Counted from the first letter of the stretch, positions 36,173 to 45,513 are shown. The stretch is DNA of 64,000 nucleotides from Streptomyces sp. CB01249 (GCF_001905735.1 NZ_LISW01000007.1:147600-211599); one strand, 5' to 3'. The notes: generated by a model not told the origin, from the sequence alone. Made by a program: numbers and translations.

Positions 36173-36562
36173 TCACTTGCGGAACGGGTGCAGGAGGTCG
36201 GAGAGGTGCCAGTGGTGGCCGGCGGACGGGACGGCGGTCGCGGCCACCGGCTCCTCGGCCTGCTCCCCGGGGACCAGCGGCCCGGCCGCGGGCTGGGAAC
36301 GGTTCTGGTTGTGCAGGAACTGCTGGATGTTGGAGACCCGGCCGGCCCGCATGATCCGCACGACGTGTCCGCCGCAGTTGGCGCAGGTCGGGGTGGACAG
36401 GGGCGAGGGCACCTGTTCGCCGTCCGCCTTGTAGACCACGTACGCGTGACCGGACACGTCGGTGTGGTGCTCTATCTCGTACGCCTGCTCCCACCCGTGT
36501 CCGCACCTCATGCAGGCGAAGGCGTATGCCTCGTGTGCGGTGGCTGCTGTGGTGTCGCTCAT
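36173..36562 (-). CDS. Small zinc-ribbon protein
   Basis: A 129-aa protein with two Cys-x-x-Cys knuckles, CMRCG near residue 18 and CANCGG near 62, forming a treble-clef or rubredoxin-like zinc site. The N-terminal half has conserved-looking EQAYEIEHHTDVSGH, and the C-terminus is Pro/Ala/His-rich. ATG 36562 follows GAGGAG. It sits between tatD and rsmI on the same strand. Function is unknown; such proteins are common and conserved in Streptomyces. Confidence 0.85.
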   Translation of the reverse strand: MSDTTAATAHEAYAFACMRCGHGWEQAYEIEHHTDVSGHAYVVYKADGEQVPSPLSTPTCANCGGHVVRIMRAGRVSNIQQFLHNQNRSQPAAGPLVPGEQAEEPVAATAVPSAGHHWHLSDLLHPFRK

Positions 36563-36721
36563 GCCTGCTCCTCTTGTCCGTCGGACAAGCACTCCGGGGA
36601 ATGCGCCCTGCTTCCAGTGGACGCCTTCACCGGCGGGAGCGCACCGGGCCCTGTCGAGTGTTGGAGCGGTTTTGGCCTTCTCGTGGTCAAAGGGGCCGGT
36701 ACGCGGCTCTCGCTTTGCTTT

Positions 36722-37618
36722 TCACGATAGTCCTTTGCCGTCGTCGTGGCCGGTCCGAGCAGCATTCTTTGCCGCCACGACGGCGTCGAACACCTCGCGC
36801 TTGGGCAGCCCCGCCTCGGCGGCCACGGCGGCGATCGCCTCCTTGCGCCGCTCCCCCGCCTCCTCGCGCACCCGCACCCTGCGCACCAGCTCCTCGGCGT
36901 CCAGTTCCTCCCCGCCCGAGGGCGCGCCCTCGACCACGACGGTGATCTCCCCGCGTACCTGCTCGGCGGCCGACCAAGCGGCGAGATCGCCCAGCGGACC
37001 GCGCTTGACCTCCTCGTACGTCTTGGTCAGCTCGCGGCACACCGCGCCCCGCCGCTCGGCGCCGAAGACCTCGGCCATCGCGGCCAGGGTGTCGTCCAGG
37101 CGGTGCGGGGCCTCGAAGAAGACCATCGTGCGGGGCTCACGGGCGACCTCGCGGAGCTTGGAGAGGCGTTCGCCGCCCTTGCGCGGCAGGAAGCCCTCGA
37201 AGCAGAACCGGTCCACCGGCAGCGCGGACAGGGCGAGCGCGGTGAGCACGGCGGACGGGCCGGGCACGGCGGTGACCCGGATGTCCTGCTCCACGGCGGC
37301 GGCGACCAGCCGGTAGCCCGGGTCGGAGACGGACGGCATACCGGCGTCCGTGACCAGCAGCACCCGGGCCCCGCCGGCCAGGGCCTCCACGAGTTCGGGC
37401 GTACGGGCGGTCTCGTTGCCCTCGAAGTACGAGACGACCCGTCCCGTCGTGTGGACGCCGAGCCCCTGGGTCAGCCGGCGCAGCCTGCGGGTGTCCTCGG
37501 CGGCGATGACGTCGGCCGCCTCCAGCTCGGCGGCGAGGCGGGGCGGGGCGTCCGCCAGATCGCCGATGGGGGTCCCTGCGAGCACGAGCGTTCCAGTCGT
37601 TCCAGTCACAAGCCCCAT
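36722..37618 (-). CDS. rsmI: 16S rRNA (cytidine-1402 2'-O)-methyltransferase
   Basis: SAM-dependent tetrapyrrole-methylase-fold enzyme (298 aa) that modifies C1402 in the decoding centre. Motifs are LVLAGTPIGDLADAPPR, AEDTRRLRRL, SYFEGNE, VLLVTDAGMPSVSDPGYR, VPGPSAVLTALALSALP and FEGFLPRKGGERL. ATG 37618 or GTG 37609 are possible starts. It diverges from pmt over 52 bp, so the two promoters must overlap closely. This divergent pairing is a conserved actinobacterial arrangement as I recall it. Confidence 0.96.
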   Translation of the reverse strand: MGLVTGTTGTLVLAGTPIGDLADAPPRLAAELEAADVIAAEDTRRLRRLTQGLGVHTTGRVVSYFEGNETARTPELVEALAGGARVLLVTDAGMPSVSDPGYRLVAAAVEQDIRVTAVPGPSAVLTALALSALPVDRFCFEGFLPRKGGERLSKLREVAREPRTMVFFEAPHRLDDTLAAMAEVFGAERRGAVCRELTKTYEEVKRGPLGDLAAWSAAEQVRGEITVVVEGAPSGGEELDAEELVRRVRVREEAGERRKEAIAAVAAEAGLPKREVFDAVVAAKNAARTGHDDGKGLS

Positions 37619-37670
37619 CCTCCCGCACGGGGAACACCGCTCCCACAGACGCGTTCCCTACGATGGCGCG

Positions 37671-39449
37671 GTGACGAGTACTGCGCCCGAAGCCCGGCAG
37701 GGCCAAGACGCCGGGGAACAGCACGGCCCGGAGCCGACCTCCTGGGAGCGGCGGCTGCGCCGTTTCGGCCATTCCCCGCGCCCCGACACCGGGCTGCGGG
37801 AGCGGCTGATCCCGCCGTACACCCGGCCCGGGAACCAGCTGTGGGCGGTGCTCGGCGTGCCGCCGCTGCTCGCGGACCGGCTGGTGCGCTGGTCGGCGTG
37901 GGGCGGTCCGCTGCTGGTCGCGGCGGTCGCGGGGGTGCTGCGCTTCTGGAAGCTGGGCAGCCCGCACGCGGTGATATTCGACGAGACGTATTACGCGAAG
38001 GACTCCTGGGCGCTGATCAACCAGGGGTACGAGGGCGACTGGCCCAAGAACGTCGACAAGCTGATCCTGAACGATCCCTCGCAGGTGCCGGTGCCCACCG
38101 ACCCCGGGTATGTGGTGCACCCGCCGGTCGGCAAATGGATCATCGGCCTCGGCGAGCAGATGTTCGGGTTCACGCCGTTCGGCTGGCGGTTCATGGTCGC
38201 CGTGCTCGGCACGCTGTCGGTGCTGATGCTGTGCCGGATCGGCCGCCGGCTGTTCCGCTCGACGTTCCTCGGCTGCCTGGCGGGCGCGCTGCTCACGGTG
38301 GACGGGCTGCACTTCGTGATGAGCCGCACCGCGCTGCTCGACCTGGTGCTGATGTTCTTCGTGCTGGCCGCGTTCGGCTGCCTGCTCATCGACCGCGACT
38401 GGGCCAGGCGCCGGCTCGCGGCCGCGCTGCCGGTGGACGAGGACGGGGTGCTGCGCCCGGACGCGTGGGTCGCGGAGCACCTGCGCCTCGGGTGGCGGCC
38501 CTGGCGGATCGCCGCCGGTGTCTCGCTGGGCCTGGCCGCCGCCACGAAGTGGAACGGCCTGTACATCATGGTCGCGTTCGGCCTGATGACGGTGTTGTGG
38601 GACGCGGGCGCGCGCCGCACCGCCGGGGCCGTACGCCCGTATCTGGCGGTGCTGCTGCGGGACGTGCTCCCGGCGTTCGTCTCGGTGGTCCCGGTCGCGC
38701 TGGCCACGTACCTCGCGTCCTGGACGGGCTGGATCGTCCGGAACTCGCCGGACCGGCACGGCTACTTCCGGGACTGGGCGGCGACGGACGGCAAGGGCGG
38801 CAACTGGACCTGGCTGCCGGACTGGGTGCGCAGCCTGTGGCACTACGAGCACCAGGTGTACGACTTCCATGTGCACCTCACGTCCGGGCACACGTACCAG
38901 TCCAACCCGTGGAGCTGGATCGTGCTGGGCCGCCCCGTCTCGTACTTCTACGAGGAGCAGAACGGCTGCGCCGAGTCGGTGACCGGGAAGTGCTCCCGCG
39001 AGGTGCTGGCGCTCGGGACGCCGCTGCTGTGGTGGGCGGCCTGCTTCGCCCTGGTGTACGTGCTGTGGCGGTGGATCTTCCGCCGCGACTGGCGGGCGGG
39101 CGCGATCGCCTGCGGGGTGGCCGCGGGCTGGGTGCCGTGGTTCCTGTACCAGGAGCGCACGATCTTCCTGTTCTACGCGGTCGTGTTCGTGCCGTTCCTG
39201 TGCCTGGCGGTGTCGATGATGATCGGCGCGATGCTGGGGCCCGCGGCGGAGACGGGGCCGCGGTACGAACTCGGGCTCGCGAAACCCGACCCCTCCGGGG
39301 AGCGGCGCCGGACGCTGGGGGCGGTGGCCGCCGGGGTCCTGGTGCTGCTGATCATCTGGAACTTCATCTACTTCTGGCCCCTGTTCACCGGAACACCGAT
39401 CCCGGAGGACGCCTGGCGCGACCGGATGTGGCTGGACACCTGGATCTGA
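37671..39449 (+). CDS. pmt: Dolichyl-phosphate-mannose--protein O-mannosyltransferase
   Basis: A 592-aa polytopic GT39 enzyme that transfers mannose from polyprenyl-phosphate-mannose to secreted proteins. After a cytoplasmic N-terminus, the first extracellular loop holds the catalytic acidic pair in VIFDETYYAKDSW and the conserved NDPSQVPVPTDPGYVVHPPV. About ten membrane helices follow, with AAATKWNGLYIM and RTIFLFYAVVFVPF in the C-terminal half. GTG 37671 is chosen because it gives the family length and a plausible cytoplasmic start. In S. coelicolor Pmt is known to be needed for phage phiC31 infection and affects antibiotic sensitivity. Confidence 0.95.
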   Translation: MTSTAPEARQGQDAGEQHGPEPTSWERRLRRFGHSPRPDTGLRERLIPPYTRPGNQLWAVLGVPPLLADRLVRWSAWGGPLLVAAVAGVLRFWKLGSPHAVIFDETYYAKDSWALINQGYEGDWPKNVDKLILNDPSQVPVPTDPGYVVHPPVGKWIIGLGEQMFGFTPFGWRFMVAVLGTLSVLMLCRIGRRLFRSTFLGCLAGALLTVDGLHFVMSRTALLDLVLMFFVLAAFGCLLIDRDWARRRLAAALPVDEDGVLRPDAWVAEHLRLGWRPWRIAAGVSLGLAAATKWNGLYIMVAFGLMTVLWDAGARRTAGAVRPYLAVLLRDVLPAFVSVVPVALATYLASWTGWIVRNSPDRHGYFRDWAATDGKGGNWTWLPDWVRSLWHYEHQVYDFHVHLTSGHTYQSNPWSWIVLGRPVSYFYEEQNGCAESVTGKCSREVLALGTPLLWWAACFALVYVLWRWIFRRDWRAGAIACGVAAGWVPWFLYQERTIFLFYAVVFVPFLCLAVSMMIGAMLGPAAETGPRYELGLAKPDPSGERRRTLGAVAAGVLVLLIIWNFIYFWPLFTGTPIPEDAWRDRMWLDTWI

Positions 39450-39544
39450 GCGGCCCCATCCCGCCATTCATGCCATGTCCGCGTCGCATTCCGATAACAA
39501 CCGGTACTCCTGTCACTACGGTCCCGTAAGGTGCCCCGTACAGC

Positions 39545-39566
39545 CTTCTTGAACGTGTTCAAGAAG
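39545..39566 (+). promoter_or_regulatory. 22-bp perfect dyad upstream of the penicillin-binding protein
   Basis: CTTCTTGAAC and its exact complement flank a GT spacer, 29 bp before the start codon. It could be an operator or a 5' untranslated hairpin. It differs from the GC-rich terminators of the window and has no T-tract. Confidence 0.6.
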
Positions 39567-39595
39567 CAGGCTCCGGGGGATGGGGACAGCAGGGA

Positions 39596-41248
39596 ATGCG
39601 CAGTGGAGCGAAGGTAGGCATAGTCGGCGGGGTGTTCGCGCTCGTGCTGGGCGGGGTGGGGTACGGGGCGTACAACATCCTGGACGGGCTCGGGGACAGC
39701 GGTGTCGGCGGTCATACGACCACGGCCGCCGACTCCTCCGAGGTGAGGTCGGGCCCGGTCACCGGGGAGGAGATCGCCGACACCTCGAAGAAGTTCCTGG
39801 CCGCGTGGGCGGAGGGCGACGCGACGGTCGCGGCGGCGCTCACCAACAACAAGGCCGAGGCGGAGCCCGCGCTCACCGGTTACAGCGACACGGCGCACGT
39901 CACCAAGGCCGTGATCACCCCGGGCAAGGCGACCGGCTCGACCGTCCCGTACACCGTGAAGGCGACGGTCTCGTACAAGGGCGCGACGAAGTCCTGGTCG
40001 TACGCCTCGAAGCTCACCGTCGTCCGCGGACTGACGACCGGGCGTGCGCTGGTCGACTGGGAGCCCTCCGTCATCCACCCGGACCTCGCCAAGGGCGAGT
40101 CGCTGGAGACCGGCGAGTCCTCCACCGCGTCGATCGAGGCGGTCGACCGCAACGGACAGGTGCTCACCAAGGAGAAGTACCCGTCGCTCGCCGGCATCCT
40201 GGACGAGCTGCGCAAGAAGTACGGCGAGAAGGCCGGCGGCACGACGGGCATCGAGACCTGGATCAACAGCGCGAACGCCGACGGGGCGGACAAGACGCTG
40301 CTGACCCTGGTCAAGGGCAAGCCGGGCAAGCTGCAGACGACGATCGACGCGAAGATCCAGGCGGCGGCCGAGCGGGGCGTGAAGAAGTTCGCGGAGGCGT
40401 CGGTCGCGGCGGTCGAGCCGTCGACGGGGGCGATCCGGGCCATCGCGAACAACCGGACCGACGGCTTCGACGCGGCCCGGAAGGGCAAGGTCGCCCCCGG
40501 CTCCACGATGAAGATCATCACCTCAGCGATGATCATCCAGAACGGCCTGGGCAGTGCGAACGCGCCCGTCAACTGCCCGGCGACCGTGCCCTGGGAGGGG
40601 GTCGTCTTCCACAACCTGAAGGACTTCTCGATGCCGAGCGCCACGCTGAAGACGGCGTTCGCCCGGTCCTGCAACACCGCTTTCATCAAGCCGGTGCTGC
40701 CCCTGGGCAACAAGCGCGACACCGCGCTGGGCAACGAGGCCAGTCAGTACTTCGGGCTCGGCGGCGACAACTGGCAGGCCGGGATCGCGACCTGGGACGG
40801 GAGCGTCCCCGAGTCCTCCGGCGCCGAGACCGCCGCCTCGTTCATCGGCCAGGGCAAGATCGAGATGAACCCGCTCAACATGGCCTCGGTGACCGCCACC
40901 GCCGTCAACGGCCGCTTCCGGCAGCCGTTCATCGTGGCGCGGTCCCTGGACAACCGGACCTTCGCCACCGCGACCCCGCTGCCGCCCGGCGTCTCCACCC
41001 AGCTCAAGGAGATGCTGCGCTACACGGCGACCGCCCCCGAGGGCACCGCGACGCAGGCCATGGCGAGCGTCGGCCCCGACAAGGGCGCCAAGACGGGCTC
41101 GGCGGAGATCGACGGCCACGCCACGTCCGACAGCTGGTTCGCCGGCTTCAGCAACGACCTTGCGGCCGCAGCCCTGGTCCAGTCCGGCGGCCACGGCGGC
41201 GACGCGGCGGGCCCGGTCGTCGCGGAGGTCCTGCGGGCGGGTCCGTGA
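39596..41248 (+). CDS. Class B penicillin-binding protein with MecA-type N-terminal domain
   Basis: A membrane-anchored transpeptidase of 550 aa for peptidoglycan cross-linking. The N-terminal anchor is VGIVGGVFALVLGGVGYGAY. An NTF2-like MecA_N-type domain follows (ADTSKKFLAAWAEGDATVAA, about 55-170), then a dimerisation region and the transpeptidase domain with Ser-Thr-Met-Lys at 303-306, Ser-Cys-Asn at 358-360 and Lys-Thr-Gly at 499-501. A 22-bp perfect dyad lies just upstream. The stop overlaps the NUDIX gene (GTGA). Position downstream of pmt matches the PBP genes in that region of S. coelicolor as I remember them. Confidence 0.94.
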   Translation: MRSGAKVGIVGGVFALVLGGVGYGAYNILDGLGDSGVGGHTTTAADSSEVRSGPVTGEEIADTSKKFLAAWAEGDATVAAALTNNKAEAEPALTGYSDTAHVTKAVITPGKATGSTVPYTVKATVSYKGATKSWSYASKLTVVRGLTTGRALVDWEPSVIHPDLAKGESLETGESSTASIEAVDRNGQVLTKEKYPSLAGILDELRKKYGEKAGGTTGIETWINSANADGADKTLLTLVKGKPGKLQTTIDAKIQAAAERGVKKFAEASVAAVEPSTGAIRAIANNRTDGFDAARKGKVAPGSTMKIITSAMIIQNGLGSANAPVNCPATVPWEGVVFHNLKDFSMPSATLKTAFARSCNTAFIKPVLPLGNKRDTALGNEASQYFGLGGDNWQAGIATWDGSVPESSGAETAASFIGQGKIEMNPLNMASVTATAVNGRFRQPFIVARSLDNRTFATATPLPPGVSTQLKEMLRYTATAPEGTATQAMASVGPDKGAKTGSAEIDGHATSDSWFAGFSNDLAAAALVQSGGHGGDAAGPVVAEVLRAGP

Positions 41249-41736
41249 GCCCGGGAGGCCCGGACGTCCTGGTCGATCCCGGCGTCGACGTCCCGGTCCC
41301 CGCCGACGGCGAGACGTGGGCCGTCGGCGGGGTGATCCTCGACGGCCGGGGCCGCGCCTTCGCCCAGAAGCGTGGCCCGCGCCAGCGGCTGTTCCCCGGC
41401 TGCTGGGACATCGTGGGCGGCCATGTGGAGCCCGGCGAGAGCCTGTTGACCGCCCTCGCCCGGGAAGTGGGCGAGGAGACGGGGTGGCGCCTGCGCCGGG
41501 TGCGGACCCTGCTCGGGGTCACCACCTGGACCGGCGACGACGGCGGCGGGCTGCGGCACGAGGCGGACTACCTCGTGGAGGTCGACGGCGACCTGGAGCA
41601 CCCCGCCCTGGAGTGGACCAAGATCAGCGCGTACGGCTGGTTCGGCCCCGGGAACCTGGACCGGCTCAAGGAGAACCGCGACCCCGCCGACTTCCTGATC
41701 CACGACAGGATCGCCGCCGCGCTGCGCTCTCAGTAG
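41245..41736 (+). CDS. NUDIX hydrolase
   Basis: A 163-aa protein with an intact NUDIX box, GGHVEPGESLLTALAREVGEETGW (positions about 62-85; key Gly, Glu, Arg-Glu and Glu-Glu present), preceded by FAQKRGPRQRLFPGCWDIV. It would hydrolyse a nucleoside diphosphate linked to X, substrate unknown. The GTG start overlaps the PBP stop, so it is translationally coupled. The 3' end overlaps the convergent NAD-binding gene by 7 bp. Confidence 0.9.
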   Translation: MSPGGPDVLVDPGVDVPVPADGETWAVGGVILDGRGRAFAQKRGPRQRLFPGCWDIVGGHVEPGESLLTALAREVGEETGWRLRRVRTLLGVTTWTGDDGGGLRHEADYLVEVDGDLEHPALEWTKISAYGWFGPGNLDRLKENRDPADFLIHDRIAAALRSQ

Positions 41737-42365
41737 CCCACCGTGAAGTGCCGCTCCCCGTACGGCACTTCCATCTCGTCCAGCACCGCCACCGCCAGGT
41801 CCTCCGCCGCGATGCGCGAAGTGCCGTCCGCCGCGGTGAGCAGGGTGGTCGTGCCCCGGCGGTACGCACCCGTGCGGGGGCCCGGCTCCAGGACGGCGGG
41901 CGGGCTCAGGTAGGTCCAGTCGGCCGACGGGTGCGCCCGGCAGGCGGCGAGCTGGGCGGAGCTGGCAGCGGCGACCGTGCGCCACTGCGGCGGTACGTAC
42001 GCGGGGTCGTCCACCACCAGCCGCCCGGGGTGCCCGGGAACCGCCAGCGGGCCTGCGCCGCCGATCACCAGGATGCGCGTCCCGGTCTTCGCCGCCGCGT
42101 CGAGCAGCGCGGTCGTCGTCGCCGCGATCGTGTGCTCGCGCCCCACGGGCGGACGGGTCGCGGCCACCACCGCGTCGGCCCCGTCGAACAGGGCGGCCAT
42201 CGCGTCGGTGTCGTCCGCGTCGCCCGCCACCGGGGTGACGCCGGGCGGCAGGCTGTCCGGCCGGGTGGAACGGTACACCGCGAGGAGCGCGTGGCCCCGG
42301 TGCGCGGCTTCGGTGACGACGCGGGAACCGGCCATGCCTGCGGCTCCGATGACGGCGATCCTCAT
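41730..42365 (-). CDS. NAD(P)-binding protein (atypical SDR, YwnB-like)
   Basis: A 211-aa Rossmann protein starting MRIAVIGAAGMAGSRVVTEA with the G-x-x-G-x-x-G nucleotide loop. VTPVAGDADDTDAMAALFDG, ILVIGGAGPLAVPG and DWTYLSPPAVLEPGPRTGAY are typical of NmrA/YwnB-like NAD(P)H-binding proteins. Lacking the classical Tyr-x-x-x-Lys, it may be a sensor or reductase. The ATG overlaps the stop of the EamA gene (ATGA), so the pair is one operon. Confidence 0.85.
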   Translation of the reverse strand: MRIAVIGAAGMAGSRVVTEAAHRGHALLAVYRSTRPDSLPPGVTPVAGDADDTDAMAALFDGADAVVAATRPPVGREHTIAATTTALLDAAAKTGTRILVIGGAGPLAVPGHPGRLVVDDPAYVPPQWRTVAAASSAQLAACRAHPSADWTYLSPPAVLEPGPRTGAYRRGTTTLLTAADGTSRIAAEDLAVAVLDEMEVPYGERHFTVGY

Positions 42366-43273
42366 CGAGGGGTCCTTTCCGGTACGGGGGTGGGGAGGAC
42401 GACAGGGGCGCGCCCCGGGAGCTGGCCCCCGACGATCGAGGCGAGGGCGAGCGCGAAGCCCGTCAGCTGGACCGGGCCGAGCGTCTGGCCCAGGACGAGC
42501 GCGCCGAGACCAGCCGCGACGAGCGGCGAGAGCAGGCCGAGGACGGCGACCGAGGTCACCGGCAGCGCGCCGATCCCCCGGAACCACAGGGCGTACGTCA
42601 GCAGCCCGCCGACCAGGCCCAGCCAGAGGTAGCCGAGCGCGGCGCGGCCGTCGATCGCGGGCGGGGCGCCCTCGGCGAGGAAGGTCACCGGCGCCAGGAA
42701 GAGGCCCCCGGCGGTGAGCTGCCAGCCGGTGAAGGCGAGCGGCCCGACGCCTTCGGGCCGCCCCCACCGCTTGGTGAGCGTCACGCCGAGCCCCATCGTG
42801 GCCGCCCCGGCGAGACCGGCCGCCACCCCGGCTCCGTCGAGCCGCGCCCCGGGCCCGATGACCACCAGGCCGACGCCCAGCACCCCCGTAACGCCCCACA
42901 ACAGGGGCCTTGCGGCCAGGGGTTGGCGGAGGACGGCCACCGCGAGGACGGCGACGACGAGCGGTTGCGCGGCGCCCAGGGTGGCGGCGACACCGCCCGG
43001 CAGCCGCTCCGCCGCGATGAACAGCAGCGGCAGGAAGAGCCCGATGTTGAGCACCCCCAGCACCGCCGCCTTCCCCCACCAGGCGCCGCGCGGCAGCGTG
43101 CGGGTGAGGGCGAGGGCGATGAGCCCGGCGGGCAGGGCGCGCAGGAGACCGGCGAACAGCGGGTGCCCGGCCGGCAGGAACTCCGTGGTGACGAGGTAGG
43201 TCGTGCCCCACACCGCCGGAGCGAGCGCGGTCAGGGCGGTACGGGGCAGCGCCCCGGATCGACTGGTGGTCAT
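42362..43273 (-). CDS. EamA/DMT-family membrane exporter
   Basis: A 303-aa protein with ten predicted helices in two EamA repeats. The first begins ALAPAVWGTTYLVTTEFLP, and ERLPGGVAATLGAAQPLVVA marks its end. The second contains ATMGLGVTLTKRWGR and SVAVLGLLSPLVAAGLGALVLGQ. It probably exports amino acids or other small metabolites. It is divergent from a LysR gene across 91 bp, and that regulator likely controls it together with the NAD(P)-binding partner. Confidence 0.9.
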   Translation of the reverse strand: MTTSRSGALPRTALTALAPAVWGTTYLVTTEFLPAGHPLFAGLLRALPAGLIALALTRTLPRGAWWGKAAVLGVLNIGLFLPLLFIAAERLPGGVAATLGAAQPLVVAVLAVAVLRQPLAARPLLWGVTGVLGVGLVVIGPGARLDGAGVAAGLAGAATMGLGVTLTKRWGRPEGVGPLAFTGWQLTAGGLFLAPVTFLAEGAPPAIDGRAALGYLWLGLVGGLLTYALWFRGIGALPVTSVAVLGLLSPLVAAGLGALVLGQTLGPVQLTGFALALASIVGGQLPGRAPVVLPTPVPERTPR

Positions 43274-43364
43274 GGCTCGAAGTCTCGGCCCGGGCCCATT
43301 GATGAGTCCAACACATGCTTGTCACCGCATTGATCTCGATCCGCGATGGATGGACGATGCACCC

Positions 43365-44255
43365 ATGGAGCTCCAGCAGATGCGTTACGTGATCGCCGTG
43401 GCCGAGACCAGCAGCTTCACCCGGGCCGCCGAGCGGTGCCTGGTCGTGCAGTCGGCGCTGAGTCACCAGATCGCCCGTCTGGAACGGGAGTTGGGCGGGC
43501 GGCTCTTCGAGCGGACCACCCGCCGGGTGCGGCTGACCCCGGCCGGCGAGGCGTTCCTCCCGGCCGCCCGCCAGTGCCTGGAGGCCGCCGAGCGCGCTGC
43601 CGCCGAGGTCGCGGCGTCCGTCGGCGAGGTGCGTGGGCGGCTCGCTGTGGGCCTGATCCCGACGGTCACCGCGGTCGACATCCCGGCCGCCCTGGGCGAC
43701 TTCCGCCGCCGCCATCCCCAGGTGCGCGTCAGCCTGCGCGTCGGCGCCAGCGACGATCTGGCCGAGCAGGTCCGCGAGGGCACCCTCGACGTGGCCTTCC
43801 TCGGGCTGCCCGCGACCGCAGTGCCCCGGGGCGTCGGCCGCCACGAACTGGCCCGCGACCGGCTCGTCGCCGTGGTCGCCCCGGACCATCCGCTGGCCGG
43901 GGCGCCCTCCGTGGACCTGCGGAGACTCGCCTCGGAGGTGTTCGCGGACTTCCCGGCGGGCACGGCCGGACGCGCCCAGACCGACCAGGCGTTCACCGCC
44001 GCCGGACTCCCCCGCGACGTCGCCTTCGAGGTCACCACCGCGGACTACATCGCAAGCCTCGTCGCCCCCGGCCTGGCGGTGGCCATGCTGCCGCCCGCGT
44101 ACGCCGCCCGCCTCCCCGGCCTCGTCGCGATCGAGGTCTCCGACGCCCCGGTCCGCGTCCAGCACGCCACCTGGAGCCGCACCGGCCGCACCCCGGCCGC
44201 GACGGCGTTCCTGGGGGCGCTCGGCATCCCCGTAAAGGACGGGGAGGACTCATGA
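43365..44255 (+). CDS. LysR-family transcriptional regulator
   Basis: A 296-aa protein with a canonical LysR helix-turn-helix at the N-terminus (MELQQMRYVIAVAETSSFTR, AAERCLVVQSALSHQIARLE, then RLFERTTRRVRLTPAGEAFL). The C-terminal part is a periplasmic-binding-like effector domain with ATMLPPAYAARLP-like segments (seen as VAMLPPAYAARLP). An in-frame ATG at 43350 would add five residues. No ribosome site is clear for either start. It is divergent from eamA, the standard arrangement for a LysR activator and its target. Confidence 0.93.
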   Translation: MELQQMRYVIAVAETSSFTRAAERCLVVQSALSHQIARLERELGGRLFERTTRRVRLTPAGEAFLPAARQCLEAAERAAAEVAASVGEVRGRLAVGLIPTVTAVDIPAALGDFRRRHPQVRVSLRVGASDDLAEQVREGTLDVAFLGLPATAVPRGVGRHELARDRLVAVVAPDHPLAGAPSVDLRRLASEVFADFPAGTAGRAQTDQAFTAAGLPRDVAFEVTTADYIASLVAPGLAVAMLPPAYAARLPGLVAIEVSDAPVRVQHATWSRTGRTPAATAFLGALGIPVKDGEDS

Positions 44256-44272
44256 AGTGATGACACGAAGTA

Positions 44273-44326
44273 TTGACACGCTCTTGTCAGGGACGGAACA
44301 CTCCAGAAAACGGGAGAGCGCTCTCC
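44273..44326 (+). promoter_or_regulatory. Promoter with LacI-type operator (copy 1)
   Basis: TTGACA (44273-44278) and AACACT (44297-44302) with 18-bp spacing form a plausible promoter. Just downstream, 44313-44326 is the 14-bp palindrome GGAGAGCGCTCTCC, followed by AAGA. The same 18 bases occur at 45565-45582. The shape matches LacI-family operators such as the CebR-type TGGGAGCGCTCCCA. Confidence 0.7.
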
Positions 44327-44412
44327 AAGAATGACCGCAGCGCTTCCGTCCTCCCCGGCCGGGCGCCCTCCCTCTCACCCCACGCTCCCCCACGACGCAG
44401 CAGGAGGTCTCC

Positions 44413-45513
44413 ATGGCACGGAGGTCCAGAACGCTCACCGGACTGCTCTTGTTCACCTCGCTGAGCCTGACCACGGCGGGGATCGCCGGGATCGCGGCGA
44501 CGGCGAACGCGGCTCCCGAGACGAGCGCCGCAGCGCACACCGAGCACGCGGCCTACTCGATGCCGGGGATGCCCGGCATGCCGGCGTCCACCCAGGCGTC
44601 CGGCGACGACCCGGACGGCGACGGCTACATCATGGCCGACCCGCCGGTCACCGGGGTCACCCCCTCGACGGACGTCCCGCCGACGGCGTACTTCCACGAG
44701 TTCCAGGCCAAGTGCGCCCCCACGCACACCGCGCCGGACGACCCGATCGTCTACCCGGGCCAGCCCGGCAAGTCCCACGACCACACGTTCATGGGCAACA
44801 CCACGACGGACGCGTACACCACCGCCGCCTCGCTGGAGACCGGCGACACCACGTGCCTGGCGCCCGGTGACAAGTCGGGCTACTGGATGCCGAGCCTGTT
44901 CAACGGGGACACCAAGGTCCTCCCGGACGGCGTCCAGACCATCTACTACAAGTCGGGCGTGACCGACTACCGCAGTGTGCGCCCCTTCCCCAAGGGCCTG
45001 CGGTACGTGGTCGGCAGCCCGATGCAGAGCGAGGAGGAGTTCAAGAACCTGAAGGGCACCGTCGAGGGCTGGGAGTGCGGTGACTCCTTCAAGAACTACA
45101 ACTTCCCGGCCAGCTGCCCCGACCGCCGGGACGTGCAGCTCAACCTGCGCCTCCAGGCGCCCAGTTGCTGGGACGGCATCCACCTGGACACGCCGGACCA
45201 CAAGAGCCACATGGCGTACCCGGTCGCGGGCGGAGCCAACTACAACTCCTGCCCGGCGGACCACCCGGTCGCGCTGCCGATGATCGAGTTCAAGATGGCG
45301 TGGCCGGTCAACGGTGACATGTCGCAGGTGAAGCTGGCGAGCGGGGCGGGCTTCTCGTTCCACTACGACTTCATGAACGGCTGGGACACCGCCACGCTGG
45401 ACGCGATGGTCACCCACTGCATCAAGGGCGGCCTCCAGTGCGACCCGCACGGCTACGACGAGAACCACCCCGAACAGGGCGCGGTGCTCGACGGGAACTA
45501 CGAGCTGCCGTAA
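44413..45513 (+). CDS. Secreted DUF1996-family protein
   Basis: An exported 366-aa protein. The signal peptide is RRSRTLTGLLLF..IAATANA with cleavage near residue 33. A Met/Pro-rich linker (MPGMPGMPAS) precedes the DUF1996-type domain. Family-like motifs are KSHDHTFMGN, ETGDTTCLAPGDKSGYWMP, VEGWECGDSFKNYNFPASCP, APSCWDGIHLDTPDH, HMAYPVAGG and FHYDFMNGWD, with about eight cysteines. Function is unknown; DUF1996 domains occur in secreted, often carbohydrate-associated proteins. The ATG follows AGGAGG. A LacI-type operator in front suggests induction by a sugar, together with the next gene. Confidence 0.88.
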   Translation: MARRSRTLTGLLLFTSLSLTTAGIAGIAATANAAPETSAAAHTEHAAYSMPGMPGMPASTQASGDDPDGDGYIMADPPVTGVTPSTDVPPTAYFHEFQAKCAPTHTAPDDPIVYPGQPGKSHDHTFMGNTTTDAYTTAASLETGDTTCLAPGDKSGYWMPSLFNGDTKVLPDGVQTIYYKSGVTDYRSVRPFPKGLRYVVGSPMQSEEEFKNLKGTVEGWECGDSFKNYNFPASCPDRRDVQLNLRLQAPSCWDGIHLDTPDHKSHMAYPVAGGANYNSCPADHPVALPMIEFKMAWPVNGDMSQVKLASGAGFSFHYDFMNGWDTATLDAMVTHCIKGGLQCDPHGYDENHPEQGAVLDGNYELP

